Shown: positions 1-8,254, counted from the stretch's first letter. The stretch is DNA of 36,184 nucleotides from JBDIVL01 sp039794405 (GCA_039794405.1 JBDIVL010000039.1:1-36184); one strand, 5' to 3'. Notes: generated by a model not told the origin, from the letters alone. Translations and numbers: made by a program.

Positions 1-127
1 TCGCCAACCCCTGCTTCGCCAACATATGCGTTATCACCGCCGTCAACGTCGTCTTACCATGATCCACATGCCCTATCGTCCCTACATTCACATGCGGCTT
101 CGTCCGCTTAAATACCTCTTTACCCAT
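1..127 (-). CDS. tuf: Elongation factor Tu, N-terminal fragment cut by the window edge
   Basis: Reading the minus strand from the ATG at 125-127 gives 42 residues beginning MGKEVFKRTKPHVNVGTIGH. It continues with VDHGKTTLTAVITHMLAKQG. GHVDHGKT (residues 19-26) is the P-loop (G1) motif of EF-Tu, the GTPase that carries aminoacyl-tRNA to the ribosome. The rest of the gene lies outside the window. It sits directly downstream of four tRNA genes on the same strand, the arrangement known for tufB in many bacteria, so it is probably co-transcribed with at least tRNA-Thr(GGT). Confidence 0.95.
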   Translation of the reverse strand, partial: MGKEVFKRTKPHVNVGTIGHVDHGKTTLTAVITHMLAKQGLA

Positions 128-187
128 CCTTCTCTACCCCTCTTTTCTTATTATCCCACAACCTTTATCTTCAACTCTTAAATTTTC

Positions 188-262
188 TGGAGCTGCTGAT
201 GGGATTTGAACCCATGACCTCGTCCTTACCAAGGACGTGCTCCACCACTGAGCTACAGCAGC
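188..262 (-). tRNA. tRNA-Thr (anticodon GGT)
   Basis: On the minus strand the acceptor arms GCTGCTG and CAGCAGC pair perfectly. The anticodon stem CGTCC/GGACG encloses loop TTGGTAA (anticodon GGT), and the T-loop TTCAAAT closes a 5-bp stem. Discriminator T is followed by a genomically encoded CCA. It is the last tRNA before tuf, 60 bases from its start codon. Confidence 0.95.
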
Positions 263-434
263 AAACAAACTATAATACCTTCTCTTAACCTTAGAAATAA
301 AATACCCTACTATTCTAAATCTTCAAAAAAACAAATTTCCAAGCGATCCTAACATCATACCATAACCACATACTTCTAAGATAGTTACGCCAATAAATAT
401 TACATTACAATTAATCACAATGTACAATTTAGTC

Positions 435-462
435 ATTATACAACAAAAAAAACAATTGTCAA
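435..462 (-). promoter_or_regulatory. Consensus sigma-70 promoter for tRNA-Thr(GGT)-tuf
   Basis: On the minus strand, TTGACA (457-462) and TATAAT (435-440) are both perfect matches to the sigma-70 consensus, 16 bases apart. The start would be near 428, about 165 bases before tRNA-Thr(GGT). The rest of the 263-570 spacer is AT-rich and holds no recognisable gene. Its position suggests that tRNA-Thr(GGT) and tuf can be transcribed separately from the three upstream tRNAs. Both hexamers are read directly; function is inferred. Confidence 0.65.
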
Positions 463-570
463 ATATATTATATCATTATTTAATATCAACAATTACTTTC
501 TAATCAGATGGTTATTGTTAAGTATTATTTTTGAGAAATGGCATAATCGAAAAACCCAACATCAAATTAA

Positions 571-641
571 AGCGGGCGATGGGAATCGAACCCACATGAC
601 TAGCTTGGAAGGCTAGGGCTCTACCATTGAGCTACGCCCGC
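571..641 (-). tRNA. tRNA-Gly (anticodon TCC)
   Basis: The minus-strand acceptor arms GCGGGCG/CGCCCGC pair perfectly. The anticodon stem CTAGC/GCTAG holds loop CTTCCAA (anticodon TCC), and TTCGATT forms the T-loop. The discriminator base is T and CCA is not encoded, unlike in the neighbouring Tyr and Thr(GGT) genes. It is the third of the tRNA genes preceding tuf. Confidence 0.95.
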
Positions 642-696
642 AAATATTTAAGTCAACCCAGAACATACTGCACAAAAGTTCTGAATAATTATTCAG

Positions 697-781
697 TGGT
701 GGGTGGAGGAGGATTCGAACCTCCGAAGGCAATGCCAACAGATTTACAGTCTGTCCCCTTTGGCCGCTCGGGAATCCACCC
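697..781 (-). tRNA. tRNA-Tyr (anticodon GTA)
   Basis: This is a class II tRNA of 85 nt with a long variable arm. On the minus strand the acceptor arms GGGTGGA/TCCACCC pair, stem CAGA/TCTG holds loop CTGTAAA (anticodon GTA), and TTCGAAT is the T-loop. Discriminator A and a genomic CCA are present. Confidence 0.95.
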
Positions 782-802
782 TATCAAAGTTCAAGGCTTA
801 AA

Positions 803-874
803 AGCTAGCGGTGGGATTCGAACCCACAACCTGCGGTTTACAAAACCGCTGCTCCGCCGTTGAGCTACGCTAGC
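803..874 (-). tRNA. tRNA-Thr (anticodon TGT)
   Basis: The minus-strand acceptor arms GCTAGCG/CGCTAGC pair perfectly. The anticodon stem GCGGT/ACCGC holds loop TTTGTAA (anticodon TGT), and TTCGAAT is the T-loop. The discriminator is T and CCA is not encoded. It is the first gene of the tRNA-tuf cluster. Confidence 0.95.
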
Positions 875-888
875 ACGCAAAAAGAGCA

Positions 889-916
889 ATTTTATCAAAG
901 TATTAAAATTATTCAA
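889..916 (-). promoter_or_regulatory. Putative sigma-70 promoter for the tRNA cluster
   Basis: The minus strand carries TTGAAT (911-916) and TAAAAT (889-894) with a 16-base spacer, just upstream of the first tRNA. Both hexamers are imperfect, so this is a reasonable but unproven promoter. It lies between the end of aroC and the tRNAs. Confidence 0.4.
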
Positions 917-934
917 GAAAAATTTGTTTTATAT

Positions 935-2077
935 TCAAACTTGAATAGCTGAGAGATATCCGCCGTAATTGCGTTCAACCTCAATCAAACTATCTCCACC
1001 AAATTTTTCTAGGAATGCCTTCGCAATCTCGAAAGCAACCATAGATTCACAGACAACCGAAGCAGCGGGAACTGCACAAACATCCGATCTTTCATAAGAG
1101 GCTACAATAGGCTCTTTTGTCAATAAATCAACGGATCGCAAGGGTTTTTTTAATGTTGGTATAGGCTTCATATATGCTCTTACTATAATTGGTTCTCCAT
1201 TACTTATGCCTCCTTCTATCCCTCCGGCATTATTTGTTAGCCTTTTAAATCCGCCTGTTAACGATATACCATTTGCAGGCTTCTCATAAAAGATTTCATC
1301 ATGTACTTCTGAACCAAGTTTATTAGCAACATGGTAACCCAGGCCCAATTCGACTCCTTTGATTGCTTGAACAGACATTAAGGCGCAGGCAATTCTAGCA
1401 TCCAATTTCAAATCCCACTGTGTATGATTTCCTAATCCGACAGGTAACCCGTAAGCAAATACCTCAATAATTCCACCAAGGGAGTCTCCTTTGATATTTA
1501 TTTGCTTAATCTTTTCAATAACTTTCGCTTCAATATCTTGATCAATACAATATATTAAACTTTTTTCACGTACTTTCTTTGCGATATCTAAATCTTCGGG
1601 AAACTTATCCGAATTAATACCCCCAATTCCCTTTACATATCCAAATATATTTATTCCAAAATAAGCAAGTAAAATCTTTATTACTGCACCAACTGCAACT
1701 CTTGCAGCAGTCTCTCTCGCACTTGCTCGTTCCAGGACATCTCGTGCGTCCTTTTGGTGATATTTTATAACACCTGCCAGATCTGCATGGCCAGGTCTAG
1801 GCCTTGTAACAGGTGGTAGCTCATTAATCGTATAATCACTATTTTTGATCATTAAACAAATTGGACTACCCAAGGTTACATTTTTCTTAACTCCAGAAAG
1901 AATCTCAACACGGTCTTCCTCAATTTGCATTCTTCCACCTCTGCCTAATCCACCTTGTCTTCTTTTCATTTCCTTATTTATTACCGACTCATCAATCAAT
2001 ACACCCGCAGGAAATCCTTCAATCATTGCAATGAGACATTTCCCATGCGATTCTCCTGAAGTTTTAAAATACAACAT
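935..2077 (-). CDS. aroC: Chorismate synthase
   Basis: AroC converts 5-enolpyruvylshikimate-3-phosphate to chorismate, the last common step of aromatic amino acid synthesis, using reduced FMN. The 380-residue length is normal for the family. Family signatures seen are GESHG (residues 8-12), RPRPGHADLAG, the segment RASARETAARVAVG, and the C-terminal RSDVCAVPAASVV. The ATG is preceded by GGAGA with a suitable spacer. It is divergent from the LolC/E-type gene, with apparently overlapping promoters between them, and its 3' end faces the tRNA cluster on the same strand. No other shikimate genes are nearby. Confidence 0.96.
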   Translation of the reverse strand: MLYFKTSGESHGKCLIAMIEGFPAGVLIDESVINKEMKRRQGGLGRGGRMQIEEDRVEILSGVKKNVTLGSPICLMIKNSDYTINELPPVTRPRPGHADLAGVIKYHQKDARDVLERASARETAARVAVGAVIKILLAYFGINIFGYVKGIGGINSDKFPEDLDIAKKVREKSLIYCIDQDIEAKVIEKIKQINIKGDSLGGIIEVFAYGLPVGLGNHTQWDLKLDARIACALMSVQAIKGVELGLGYHVANKLGSEVHDEIFYEKPANGISLTGGFKRLTNNAGGIEGGISNGEPIIVRAYMKPIPTLKKPLRSVDLLTKEPIVASYERSDVCAVPAASVVCESMVAFEIAKAFLEKFGGDSLIEVERNYGGYLSAIQV

Positions 2078-2113
2078 GCTCTGTCTCCAAAACGAACTAG
2101 TTTTATTATTTAA

Positions 2114-2143
2114 TTGCCTAGGATATTTTAGTTATGCTAGAAT
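2114..2143 (+). promoter_or_regulatory. Putative promoter of the LolC/E-type gene
   Basis: TTGCCT (2114-2119) and TAGAAT (2138-2143) have an 18-base spacer, and TGC directly before the -10 gives an extended -10. Transcription would begin near 2150, about 45 bases before the ATG. Confidence 0.4.
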
Positions 2144-2149
2144 CACGAA

Positions 2150-2178
2150 ATTATATATTTAACAAATTAAAATAACAA
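2150..2178 (-). promoter_or_regulatory. Putative aroC promoter
   Basis: On the minus strand TTGTTA (2173-2178) and a perfect TATAAT (2150-2155) are 17 bases apart, 70-100 bases upstream of the aroC start. It faces, and its start region overlaps, a promoter candidate for the divergent permease gene (2114-2143). Confidence 0.5.
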
Positions 2179-2194
2179 TGTAAAACACAATTCC

Positions 2195-3457
2195 ATGTAT
2201 AATCTATGTATTAGCCTACGTTATCTACGTAGCCGAAAAATATCATTTTTTGCAGTAGCCGGGGTTGCCGTAGGAGTAATGACCTTAATTGTAGTACTTT
2301 CTGTAATGAATGGGTTCGATCAGGAACTTCGCAACAGAATAAGAGGTACTCTGGCACACATTATTATTTTAAAAGGGGGCATGTATGGGCTTGAAGATTA
2401 TCAACAAGTTATTGAAAAAGTAAAAACCTTTGAGCACGTAATTGCATGTGCACCCTATGTTGAAGGTCCTGCGCTTATCAAATTAAGGGGAAGAAAGGAA
2501 TTCGTTTATTTCAAAGGAATCGATCCCAACGCAGAGGCACGTGTAGGAGATTTTGAATCATACGTCACTCCATTGGGAAATCAGCCGGATGATCTGCTAA
2601 AAACCCATGGGGAAAAAAATACAGCAAGCATTTTTGGTGGTACAGAGTTATTAAGAGTTGGACCTGGTGAACCGGAAAAAGACCCAGGAAGCTTTATCCA
2701 AAACGGTGAGCAAGTTGTACTAGTTACTCTGAAAGAATGGGATAAGATTAGTGTAAAAGCATTTATCGTTGCCGGAATGTTTAAATCAGGAATGTATGAC
2801 TTTGATAAAAACTATGTATATATCCCCATTGCTGTAGCACAGGAACTTGTTGGCTCAAAAGAAAAAAACGCCGTAACTGGAATAAGCGTAAAATTAGATG
2901 ATTATCATTATGCCAATCAGGTACGCAATCGCTTACAAGATGCACTAGGCTTTGAATATTATGTACAAACATGGGAAGATGCCAGAAGAACATTTTTAAC
3001 TGCGGTCATGATGGAAAGACGTGTAATGGCATTTATCTTATTTTTTATTATTATGGTAGCAGGATTTAATATACTAGCAATTCTTACTATGATCGTCCTC
3101 GAAAAATCCAGAGATATTGGCATTCTAAAAGCGTTAGGGGCTACTACACAAGGCATCATGTCTATTTTCCTTTTAAATGGTTTCCTTATTGGCAGTATTG
3201 GTGCTTGCATAGGAACAACCATCGGCCTATCCATTATTTTAAGAATTAACTGGCTAGAAAATGTTTTATACAATCTTACAGGTTGGAGGCCATTTCCTCC
3301 CGATATATATTATTTTAATCAAATTCCGACAATAATAAGTCCGGGCAGCATTACACTAACTGCAGTTATTGCTATCTTTAGTAGTATCATTTTCAGTATC
3401 TATCCTGCTTTTAGAGCTGCACGGCTTGATCCGGTAGAAACACTGCGTTACGAATAA
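2195..3457 (+). CDS. LolC/LolE-family ABC transporter permease (lipoprotein release)
   Basis: This 420-residue inner-membrane protein has the MacB/FtsX permease layout. There is one N-terminal membrane segment (about residues 15-38) after the typical SLRYLRSRKISF start, then a periplasmic domain of about 230 residues. Three C-terminal membrane segments follow (about 278-302, 322-346, 386-405). The signatures EKSRDIGILKALGAT and the final AARLDPVETLRYE are diagnostic of LolC/E. In the Lol system such permeases extract mature lipoproteins for transfer to the outer membrane. The partner ATPase LolD is not in this window. No clear ribosome binding site precedes the ATG. Whether it acts as LolC, LolE or a fused LolF-type subunit cannot be decided here. 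Confidence 0.85.
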   Translation: MYNLCISLRYLRSRKISFFAVAGVAVGVMTLIVVLSVMNGFDQELRNRIRGTLAHIIILKGGMYGLEDYQQVIEKVKTFEHVIACAPYVEGPALIKLRGRKEFVYFKGIDPNAEARVGDFESYVTPLGNQPDDLLKTHGEKNTASIFGGTELLRVGPGEPEKDPGSFIQNGEQVVLVTLKEWDKISVKAFIVAGMFKSGMYDFDKNYVYIPIAVAQELVGSKEKNAVTGISVKLDDYHYANQVRNRLQDALGFEYYVQTWEDARRTFLTAVMMERRVMAFILFFIIMVAGFNILAILTMIVLEKSRDIGILKALGATTQGIMSIFLLNGFLIGSIGACIGTTIGLSIILRINWLENVLYNLTGWRPFPPDIYYFNQIPTIISPGSITLTAVIAIFSSIIFSIYPAFRAARLDPVETLRYE

Positions 3458-3590
3458 TCTTTCGAATAGTTTTCTCGTTAATTTTCATTAAGCCTATTGA
3501 CAGGCTAAAAAATAGCTGTTAGCATTTATTTTACTATATTTATTGTTTCCACTTTCTACTTACTATTCAATTTTCTATTAAAATTTTACC

Positions 3591-4412
3591 GTGGTTAATT
3601 ATTACGATATCCTCGAAGTACATCAGGAAGTAAGCACAGAAGAGCTTAAACGGTCTTTCCGGGCACTTATTAAAAAGTATCATCCTGATATCCATGGCCC
3701 AAATAAATTATGGGCTGAATCAAAAACTAAGGTTATTATACAAGCATATAAAACACTCTCTGATTCCACAACCCGTGAGCAATATGACAGGTTGTATAAA
3801 CACCATTTACAAGTCCGTCAAACATCGGAGCCCTATAATACAAGGGCAGAAACAACAACTGAAACAAATACCATTCAAGCAAAGGTGAAATTTATTCTCT
3901 TTGATCTCTTGAATGACAATATCGATAAGGCCATTGAAAATTACGAGTGTTTATTAAAAGACCACATCGATGTCGATTTCCTTCTATATTTAAATCGTCG
4001 AGACTATATTGATTGTAAATTCTTATTAGCTGAAGCTTATGAAAAATTGGGAAAATATGAAGTTGCTATTGAATTTTATGAATTTATCTTTGAAAAGGAA
4101 AAAAATACTATACGTAGTCACTTACTTGCCGAAATTAAAGAACGAATTAAAAATATATACTGTCGAAAACTGGTAAAGTATGTTTCTCCAAAAAAGGCAT
4201 TGTGCTATTATGAAAAAGTATTAAAACTTAATCTATACAAAAATGAAACCGCCTTTATCTATAAAAAAATGGCAGAATGTTATCTTAAACTGAAAGAGTA
4301 TGAAAACTCCCTTAAGCACTTGAATATTGCTTTATCATTGAAACCCAATCTTCAAGGCATAAATAAACTTAAGACCCAGCTTAAACAACATATCCAAAAC
4401 CTTGCCCTATAG
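3591..4412 (+). CDS. J-domain protein with C-terminal TPR repeats
   Basis: Residues 3-70 form a J domain (YYDILEV, HPD at 31-33, AYKTLSD, REQYDRLY), which would stimulate the ATPase of an Hsp70 partner. The remaining 200 residues are helical. Repeats typical of tetratricopeptide units are seen around 125-160 (AEAYEKLGKYEVAIEFYE) and 225-265 (AECYLKLKEYENSLKHLN). There is no Gly/Phe or zinc-finger region, so it is not DnaJ itself but a type III J protein. The start is GTG without a good ribosome binding site and is the least certain part. It ends 13 bases before purC and is probably co-transcribed with it. Confidence 0.8.
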   Translation: MVNYYDILEVHQEVSTEELKRSFRALIKKYHPDIHGPNKLWAESKTKVIIQAYKTLSDSTTREQYDRLYKHHLQVRQTSEPYNTRAETTTETNTIQAKVKFILFDLLNDNIDKAIENYECLLKDHIDVDFLLYLNRRDYIDCKFLLAEAYEKLGKYEVAIEFYEFIFEKEKNTIRSHLLAEIKERIKNIYCRKLVKYVSPKKALCYYEKVLKLNLYKNETAFIYKKMAECYLKLKEYENSLKHLNIALSLKPNLQGINKLKTQLKQHIQNLAL

Positions 4413-4425
4413 GAGACTGTAATTC

Positions 4426-5331
4426 ATGGTGAATAAAGAAGTACCTCTTCTTACTACCAATGTTCCAGGACTTAAGTTGTACAATCGTGGTAAGGTAAGA
4501 GATATTTATGAAGTTAACGGTTATTTATTAATCATCACTACAGACCGCATTTCAGCCTTTGATGTGGTACTGCCAAATGGCATTCCATACAAAGGAAAGG
4601 TACTTACCGGGCTCTCTGAATTCTGGTTTCAATATACCTCCGATGTTATTGAAAACCACCTCATTACTACTCATCTTGAGCGGATGAACAATAGCACTAT
4701 TATACAGCATCGAGGCATCTTACAAGGTCGCTCTATGCTGGTTAAGCATGTGAAGGTTATTCCTGTAGAATGTGTAATTCGAGGTTATTTAGCAGGCTCG
4801 GGTTGGGCTGAATATCAAAAAACACAGTCAATTTGTGGGATAAAGTTGCCATCCGGGCTTAAAGAATCTGATAGGCTCCCAGAACCTACTTTTACACCAT
4901 CCACCAAGGCAACAACTGGACATGATGAAAATATCTCCTTCTCGAATGTTGTTGATTTAATCGGTAAAAAATTAGCTGAAGAACTCAAGGAGAAGAGTCT
5001 GAAGGTCTATCTTAAAGCAAGCGACTATGCAAGAAATAGAGGCATTATTATCTGCGATACAAAATTTGAATGGGGCATTACAAAAGATAACAAGATACTA
5101 TTGATTGACGAAGTACTTACGCCAGATTCCTCACGTTTTTGGCCGCTTGATGGTTATAAGCCCGGAAGACCACAACCTTCTTATGATAAGCAATTCATAC
5201 GTGACTATCTTGAAAGTACCCACTGGAATAAAACACCGCCGGCACCATCACTACCTCAGGAAATTATCCAAAAAACTTCTGAAAAGTATCTTAACGCCTA
5301 TAAAACTCTTACTGGTAAAAGCCTGATTTAA
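4426..5331 (+). CDS. purC: Phosphoribosylaminoimidazole-succinocarboxamide synthase (SAICAR synthetase)
   Basis: PurC joins aspartate to CAIR with ATP in de novo purine synthesis. At 301 residues it matches the longer, yeast Ade1-like form. Motifs seen are YNRGKVRDIYE (residues 19-29), TTDRISAFDVVLPNGIP, the SAICAR signature VECVIRGYLAGSGW, and IDEVLTPDSSRFWP near the C terminus. AGGAG lies about 10 bases before the ATG. It stands apart from purF and purM, which are on the other strand 5-10 kb away. Confidence 0.96.
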   Translation: MVNKEVPLLTTNVPGLKLYNRGKVRDIYEVNGYLLIITTDRISAFDVVLPNGIPYKGKVLTGLSEFWFQYTSDVIENHLITTHLERMNNSTIIQHRGILQGRSMLVKHVKVIPVECVIRGYLAGSGWAEYQKTQSICGIKLPSGLKESDRLPEPTFTPSTKATTGHDENISFSNVVDLIGKKLAEELKEKSLKVYLKASDYARNRGIIICDTKFEWGITKDNKILLIDEVLTPDSSRFWPLDGYKPGRPQPSYDKQFIRDYLESTHWNKTPPAPSLPQEIIQKTSEKYLNAYKTLTGKSLI

Positions 5332-5360
5332 AGTACCCTTAGCTTACAAAGATCACAAGA

Positions 5361-6173
5361 ATGGCAACAAAATCAAATGATCTCAGTAAATATCTTGACA
5401 TTGCAACAGAATCTGCTTTCCGCGCTGGTGCCATTCTCAAAAAGTATTTTGGGAAAGTATGTCCCTCTATGATTGATGAAAAAGCTAAAAATGATTTTGT
5501 CACCGACTTAGATCGAAAATCAGAAGATATTATCAAAGACTATATTAAATCTCATTTTCTCAATCACGGTATATTAGCAGAAGAATCTTTGGCGGAGAAG
5601 ACTTCTTCACCTTTTTTGTGGATTATTGACCCTTTGGATGGTACAGCAAACTATATCCACGGCCTGCCCAGTTTCGCTGTTTCTATAGCATTAGAAATTG
5701 AGGGCAATTTGGCAATTGGTTTGATCTATGAACCTCTTAGAGAAAATATCTACTCTGCCATTAAGGGTCAAGGTGCATACAAAAACGGTAAACGCATGAA
5801 TATCTTTGATCCTAAACCCTTAAGTGATTCTCTCATTGCAACTGGTTTTCCTTTCAGGATAAAAGATGTTATTGATACTTACCTTAAGGCATTTAGAGAG
5901 CTGTTTCTGCGAGCTTCGGGAATCAGAAGAGGTGGCTCTGCTTGCCTTGACCTTGCATATACAGCAGAGGGTATTTTTGGAGGGTTCTTCGAGTGCGCTC
6001 TATCGCCGTGGGATATGGCAGCAGGTGCCCTTCTGGTTGAAGAAGCAGGTGGTATCGTTACTGACTTTGAGGGTGGTTGTCAATATTTAAAAACAGGTTG
6101 TATTATTGCCGCTAATAAAGGGACTCATCAGGAGATGTTGAAGATTGTCCAAGAGGTCTTTAAGGATTATTAA
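5361..6173 (+). CDS. Inositol monophosphatase family protein (SuhB-like)
   Basis: This 270-residue Mg-dependent phosphatase has the family motifs: EE at 74-75, DPLDGTANYIHG (D90, D93 metal ligands) and WDMAAGALLVEEAGG (D218). Such enzymes hydrolyse inositol-1-phosphate or related sugar phosphates. SuhB members also affect rRNA transcription, but the sequence does not tell which role applies. It follows purC by 29 bases. Its stop codon overlaps tail-to-tail with the stop of nth on the other strand. Confidence 0.9.
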   Translation: MATKSNDLSKYLDIATESAFRAGAILKKYFGKVCPSMIDEKAKNDFVTDLDRKSEDIIKDYIKSHFLNHGILAEESLAEKTSSPFLWIIDPLDGTANYIHGLPSFAVSIALEIEGNLAIGLIYEPLRENIYSAIKGQGAYKNGKRMNIFDPKPLSDSLIATGFPFRIKDVIDTYLKAFRELFLRASGIRRGGSACLDLAYTAEGIFGGFFECALSPWDMAAGALLVEEAGGIVTDFEGGCQYLKTGCIIAANKGTHQEMLKIVQEVFKDY

Positions 6174-6817
6174 CGATATTTTATTACTCCTACCTTTTTA
6201 CAATAAACATTAACAGGACAAATGCTACATTTTGGGGAGATAGGAACACAGATGTTTTGACCAAATGTAACGAGCAGGTCATTAATGATAAGCCAGTATT
6301 TTTTTGGAAGTTTTTTACGCAGTGCAAATTCTGTCTCTTTTGGATTTTTTGTTTTAACATATCCCCAGCGGTTAGTAATCCGATGAACATGTGTATCGAC
6401 ACAGATACCTGGTAGTTTATACCCTAAAGTAACAACTAAATTTGCAGTCTTGCGGCCCACACCGTTCAACTTCAACAATTCATCGATTTCATCAGGTACC
6501 CTGCCGTTATATGTCTTAATCAAATCATCACAAATCTCTTTAATCTTCTTCGCCTTCACCCGGTAGAATCCAACTGGATAAATAAGCTTCTCCAGTTGCT
6601 CTGTGGAAATCTTCATCATATCTTCTGGGTTATCTGCCCTGGCAAAAAGCCTATTTGAAGCCTCACGGGTAGTTTGATCTCTGGTTCTTAGACTTAAAAT
6701 ACACGAGATCAAAATATGAAACGGAGTCCGCTCTTTAGAAATAGTAGTAACAACGGGTTCAACAAACCTTTTGTTTTCTTTTTTAATAATCTCTAGTACA
6801 GTATCGATATCAAACAT
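6170..6817 (-). CDS. nth: Endonuclease III (base-excision repair glycosylase/AP lyase)
   Basis: Nth removes oxidised pyrimidines and nicks at the abasic site. The helix-hairpin-helix LNGVGRKTAN contains the catalytic lysine, and VDTHVHR supplies the catalytic aspartate. The C-terminal cysteines follow C-x6-C-x2-C-x5-C, the [4Fe-4S] cluster pattern. A TTG at 6829 would extend the protein by four residues. I prefer the ATG at 6817 (MFDIDTVLEII, 215 aa, E. coli 211) because the TTG lies directly against the terminator of the upstream gene and has no ribosome binding site. The last codons overlap the end of the suhB-like gene by 4 bases. Confidence 0.93.
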   Translation of the reverse strand: MFDIDTVLEIIKKENKRFVEPVVTTISKERTPFHILISCILSLRTRDQTTREASNRLFARADNPEDMMKISTEQLEKLIYPVGFYRVKAKKIKEICDDLIKTYNGRVPDEIDELLKLNGVGRKTANLVVTLGYKLPGICVDTHVHRITNRWGYVKTKNPKETEFALRKKLPKKYWLIINDLLVTFGQNICVPISPKCSICPVNVYCKKVGVIKYR

Positions 6818-6830
6818 GAAAGCACTCAAT

Positions 6831-6871
6831 AAAAAACGGCAATGTGTATATTTATTTCACACATTGCCGTT
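6831..6871 (-). terminator. Intrinsic terminator after the aquaporin-family gene
   Basis: Arms 6835-6847 and 6859-6871 pair over 13 bp (AACGGCAATGTGT with its complement) around an 11-base loop. On the minus strand the stem is followed by six Ts (6831-6836). This is a textbook rho-independent terminator. It separates the aquaporin-type gene from nth, whose start codon lies 14 bases further on. Confidence 0.85.
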
Positions 6872-6948
6872 CTATTGTTTTCCATTAACAGTGAATCTTT
6901 TTTCTCCATACTTTATCAGATATCATGATACCCAATCTTTGATCATGG

Positions 6949-7638
6949 TCATGATTTTCTGCTATCAGCAAATAACTTATCATAAACAAAACCAGCTACA
7001 ATCCCTCCTAAGATTGGACCAATCCACCAAACATAATGATGGGTAAACTGCCCAGATGCAATAGCTGGACCGAATACGCGAGCTGGATTCATTGCACCTC
7101 CGCTAATCGTACCACCAATCATTGATCCAAAGAGAATCACGAGACCAATGGCAACTCCTGCAAAACCAGCAGAGGCCCTTTTATCTACTAATGTCCCATA
7201 AATAGTAAATATCAAAAGGAAGGTAATGATAAACTCCATTAATATTCCTCGTGCAACAGAAACACCAGGTGCTAATACACTCGTTCCTAAATACACAGTC
7301 TTGAGGGCATCGGGAAAAAGAACTTTTAAAGCGAGTCCTGCCAATGTGGCACCAGCAACTTGAGAAATAATATACATAATGGCAGTGTTAGGGTCCATCC
7401 TTTTTGTAATCCAAAATGATATGGTAACTGCGGGATTAACATGAGAACCTGACACATAACTTGTAGCATAAATAATCGCAATTACAACCACACCATATGC
7501 TATAGAGATACCTAAGAGGCCTAGTCCTTGTCCCCCTGCTTGTCTCAAATAAAAATCTGCGCATACAGAACCAGCCGCTATAAATACTAAAGCAAACGCA
7601 CCAACGAATTCGGCTAAATACTTTTTGTACGCATTCAT
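6949..7638 (-). CDS. Aquaporin / MIP-family channel
   Basis: This 229-residue, six-helix channel has both hallmark NPA boxes, SGSHVNPAV (68-70) and SGGAMNPARVFGPA (184-186). The conserved arginine R187 of the selectivity filter follows. MIP channels pass water or small neutral solutes through the inner membrane. By eye alignment with E. coli AqpZ, the filter would be Y48, S172, G181 and R187, lacking the histidine typical of strict water channels. Solutes other than water are therefore possible. GGGAG about 10 bases before the ATG serves as ribosome binding site. The gene is single and ends at the terminator 6831-6871. Confidence 0.92.
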   Translation of the reverse strand: MNAYKKYLAEFVGAFALVFIAAGSVCADFYLRQAGGQGLGLLGISIAYGVVVIAIIYATSYVSGSHVNPAVTISFWITKRMDPNTAIMYIISQVAGATLAGLALKVLFPDALKTVYLGTSVLAPGVSVARGILMEFIITFLLIFTIYGTLVDKRASAGFAGVAIGLVILFGSMIGGTISGGAMNPARVFGPAIASGQFTHHYVWWIGPILGGIVAGFVYDKLFADSRKS

Positions 7639-8034
7639 TTCATTTTTCTCCCGTATATTTTATGATTTCTTGTTTACCAAGAATATCTCAATTTATATTA
7701 TATCTTTTGCGATTATCTGGCATGGTTTATAATTTTCTTTTTCTTTGCATACAAACACATGTATTATTCATAACTCTAAATAATTCTTTTGTTTTCTCTT
7801 TTTTCCAAAATATCTTATTAAAACACCTCCTTTCCCTTCCCTGCTTTTTGCTTCACAATTAGTTTGTGAATAATACTTAACCACACAATGGACATAAGTT
7901 TGTAAGAAACTAACACAATCAATTAACCCTGTCAAGCAAAAAGATTCGAAATTCAGAATTTTACAAATAACAACCCTCTTTTTGTATAAACTAACCTTGT
8001 TTTTGATATCTCTTTACCGCAGTAATTATACTTG

Positions 8035-8062
8035 ATAAATGCAGTATATATACTGCATTTAT
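8035..8062. repeat. 28-bp perfect palindrome
   Basis: Each half reads ATAAATGCAGTATA and the second half is its exact reverse complement, with no loop. It could be a dimeric regulator site or extrude as a cruciform. No T-run follows on either strand, so a classical terminator is unlikely. Confidence 0.85.
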
Positions 8063-8219
8063 TGGAAGATAATTTAAATTCATATCTTTCTCTGAATATT
8101 TATTGTATTTATAACTACTATCAATATTGAAAAGTTATAAATTATTACTTAAATATAAATTGTTAGGTATTGTTTTTGTGAGGGATTATTATACCTTATA
8201 ATTTTAGATTATTAAAATT

Positions 8220-8254
8220 TTCAATATTGAATTAAGAAAAAGTTTGTCTATGAT
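8220..8254 (+). promoter_or_regulatory. Putative pssA promoter overlapped by a palindrome
   Basis: TTGAAT (8227-8232) and TATGAT (8249-8254) are 16 bases apart. The -35 overlaps the 12-bp palindrome TTCAATATTGAA (8220-8231), whose core TCAATATTGA recurs at 8121-8130. A repressor-operator arrangement is a plausible inference. Confidence 0.4.

Noticed and set aside
627..863. 78-codon open frame on the plus strand across the tRNA genes
   Set aside because: It runs antisense through tRNA-Tyr and tRNA-Thr; its residues are the complement of tRNA sequence.
3480..3530. Hairpin AGCCT-ATTGAC-AGGCT after the LolC/E-type gene as a terminator
   Set aside because: The stem is only 5 bp and is followed by As, not Ts, on the coding strand.
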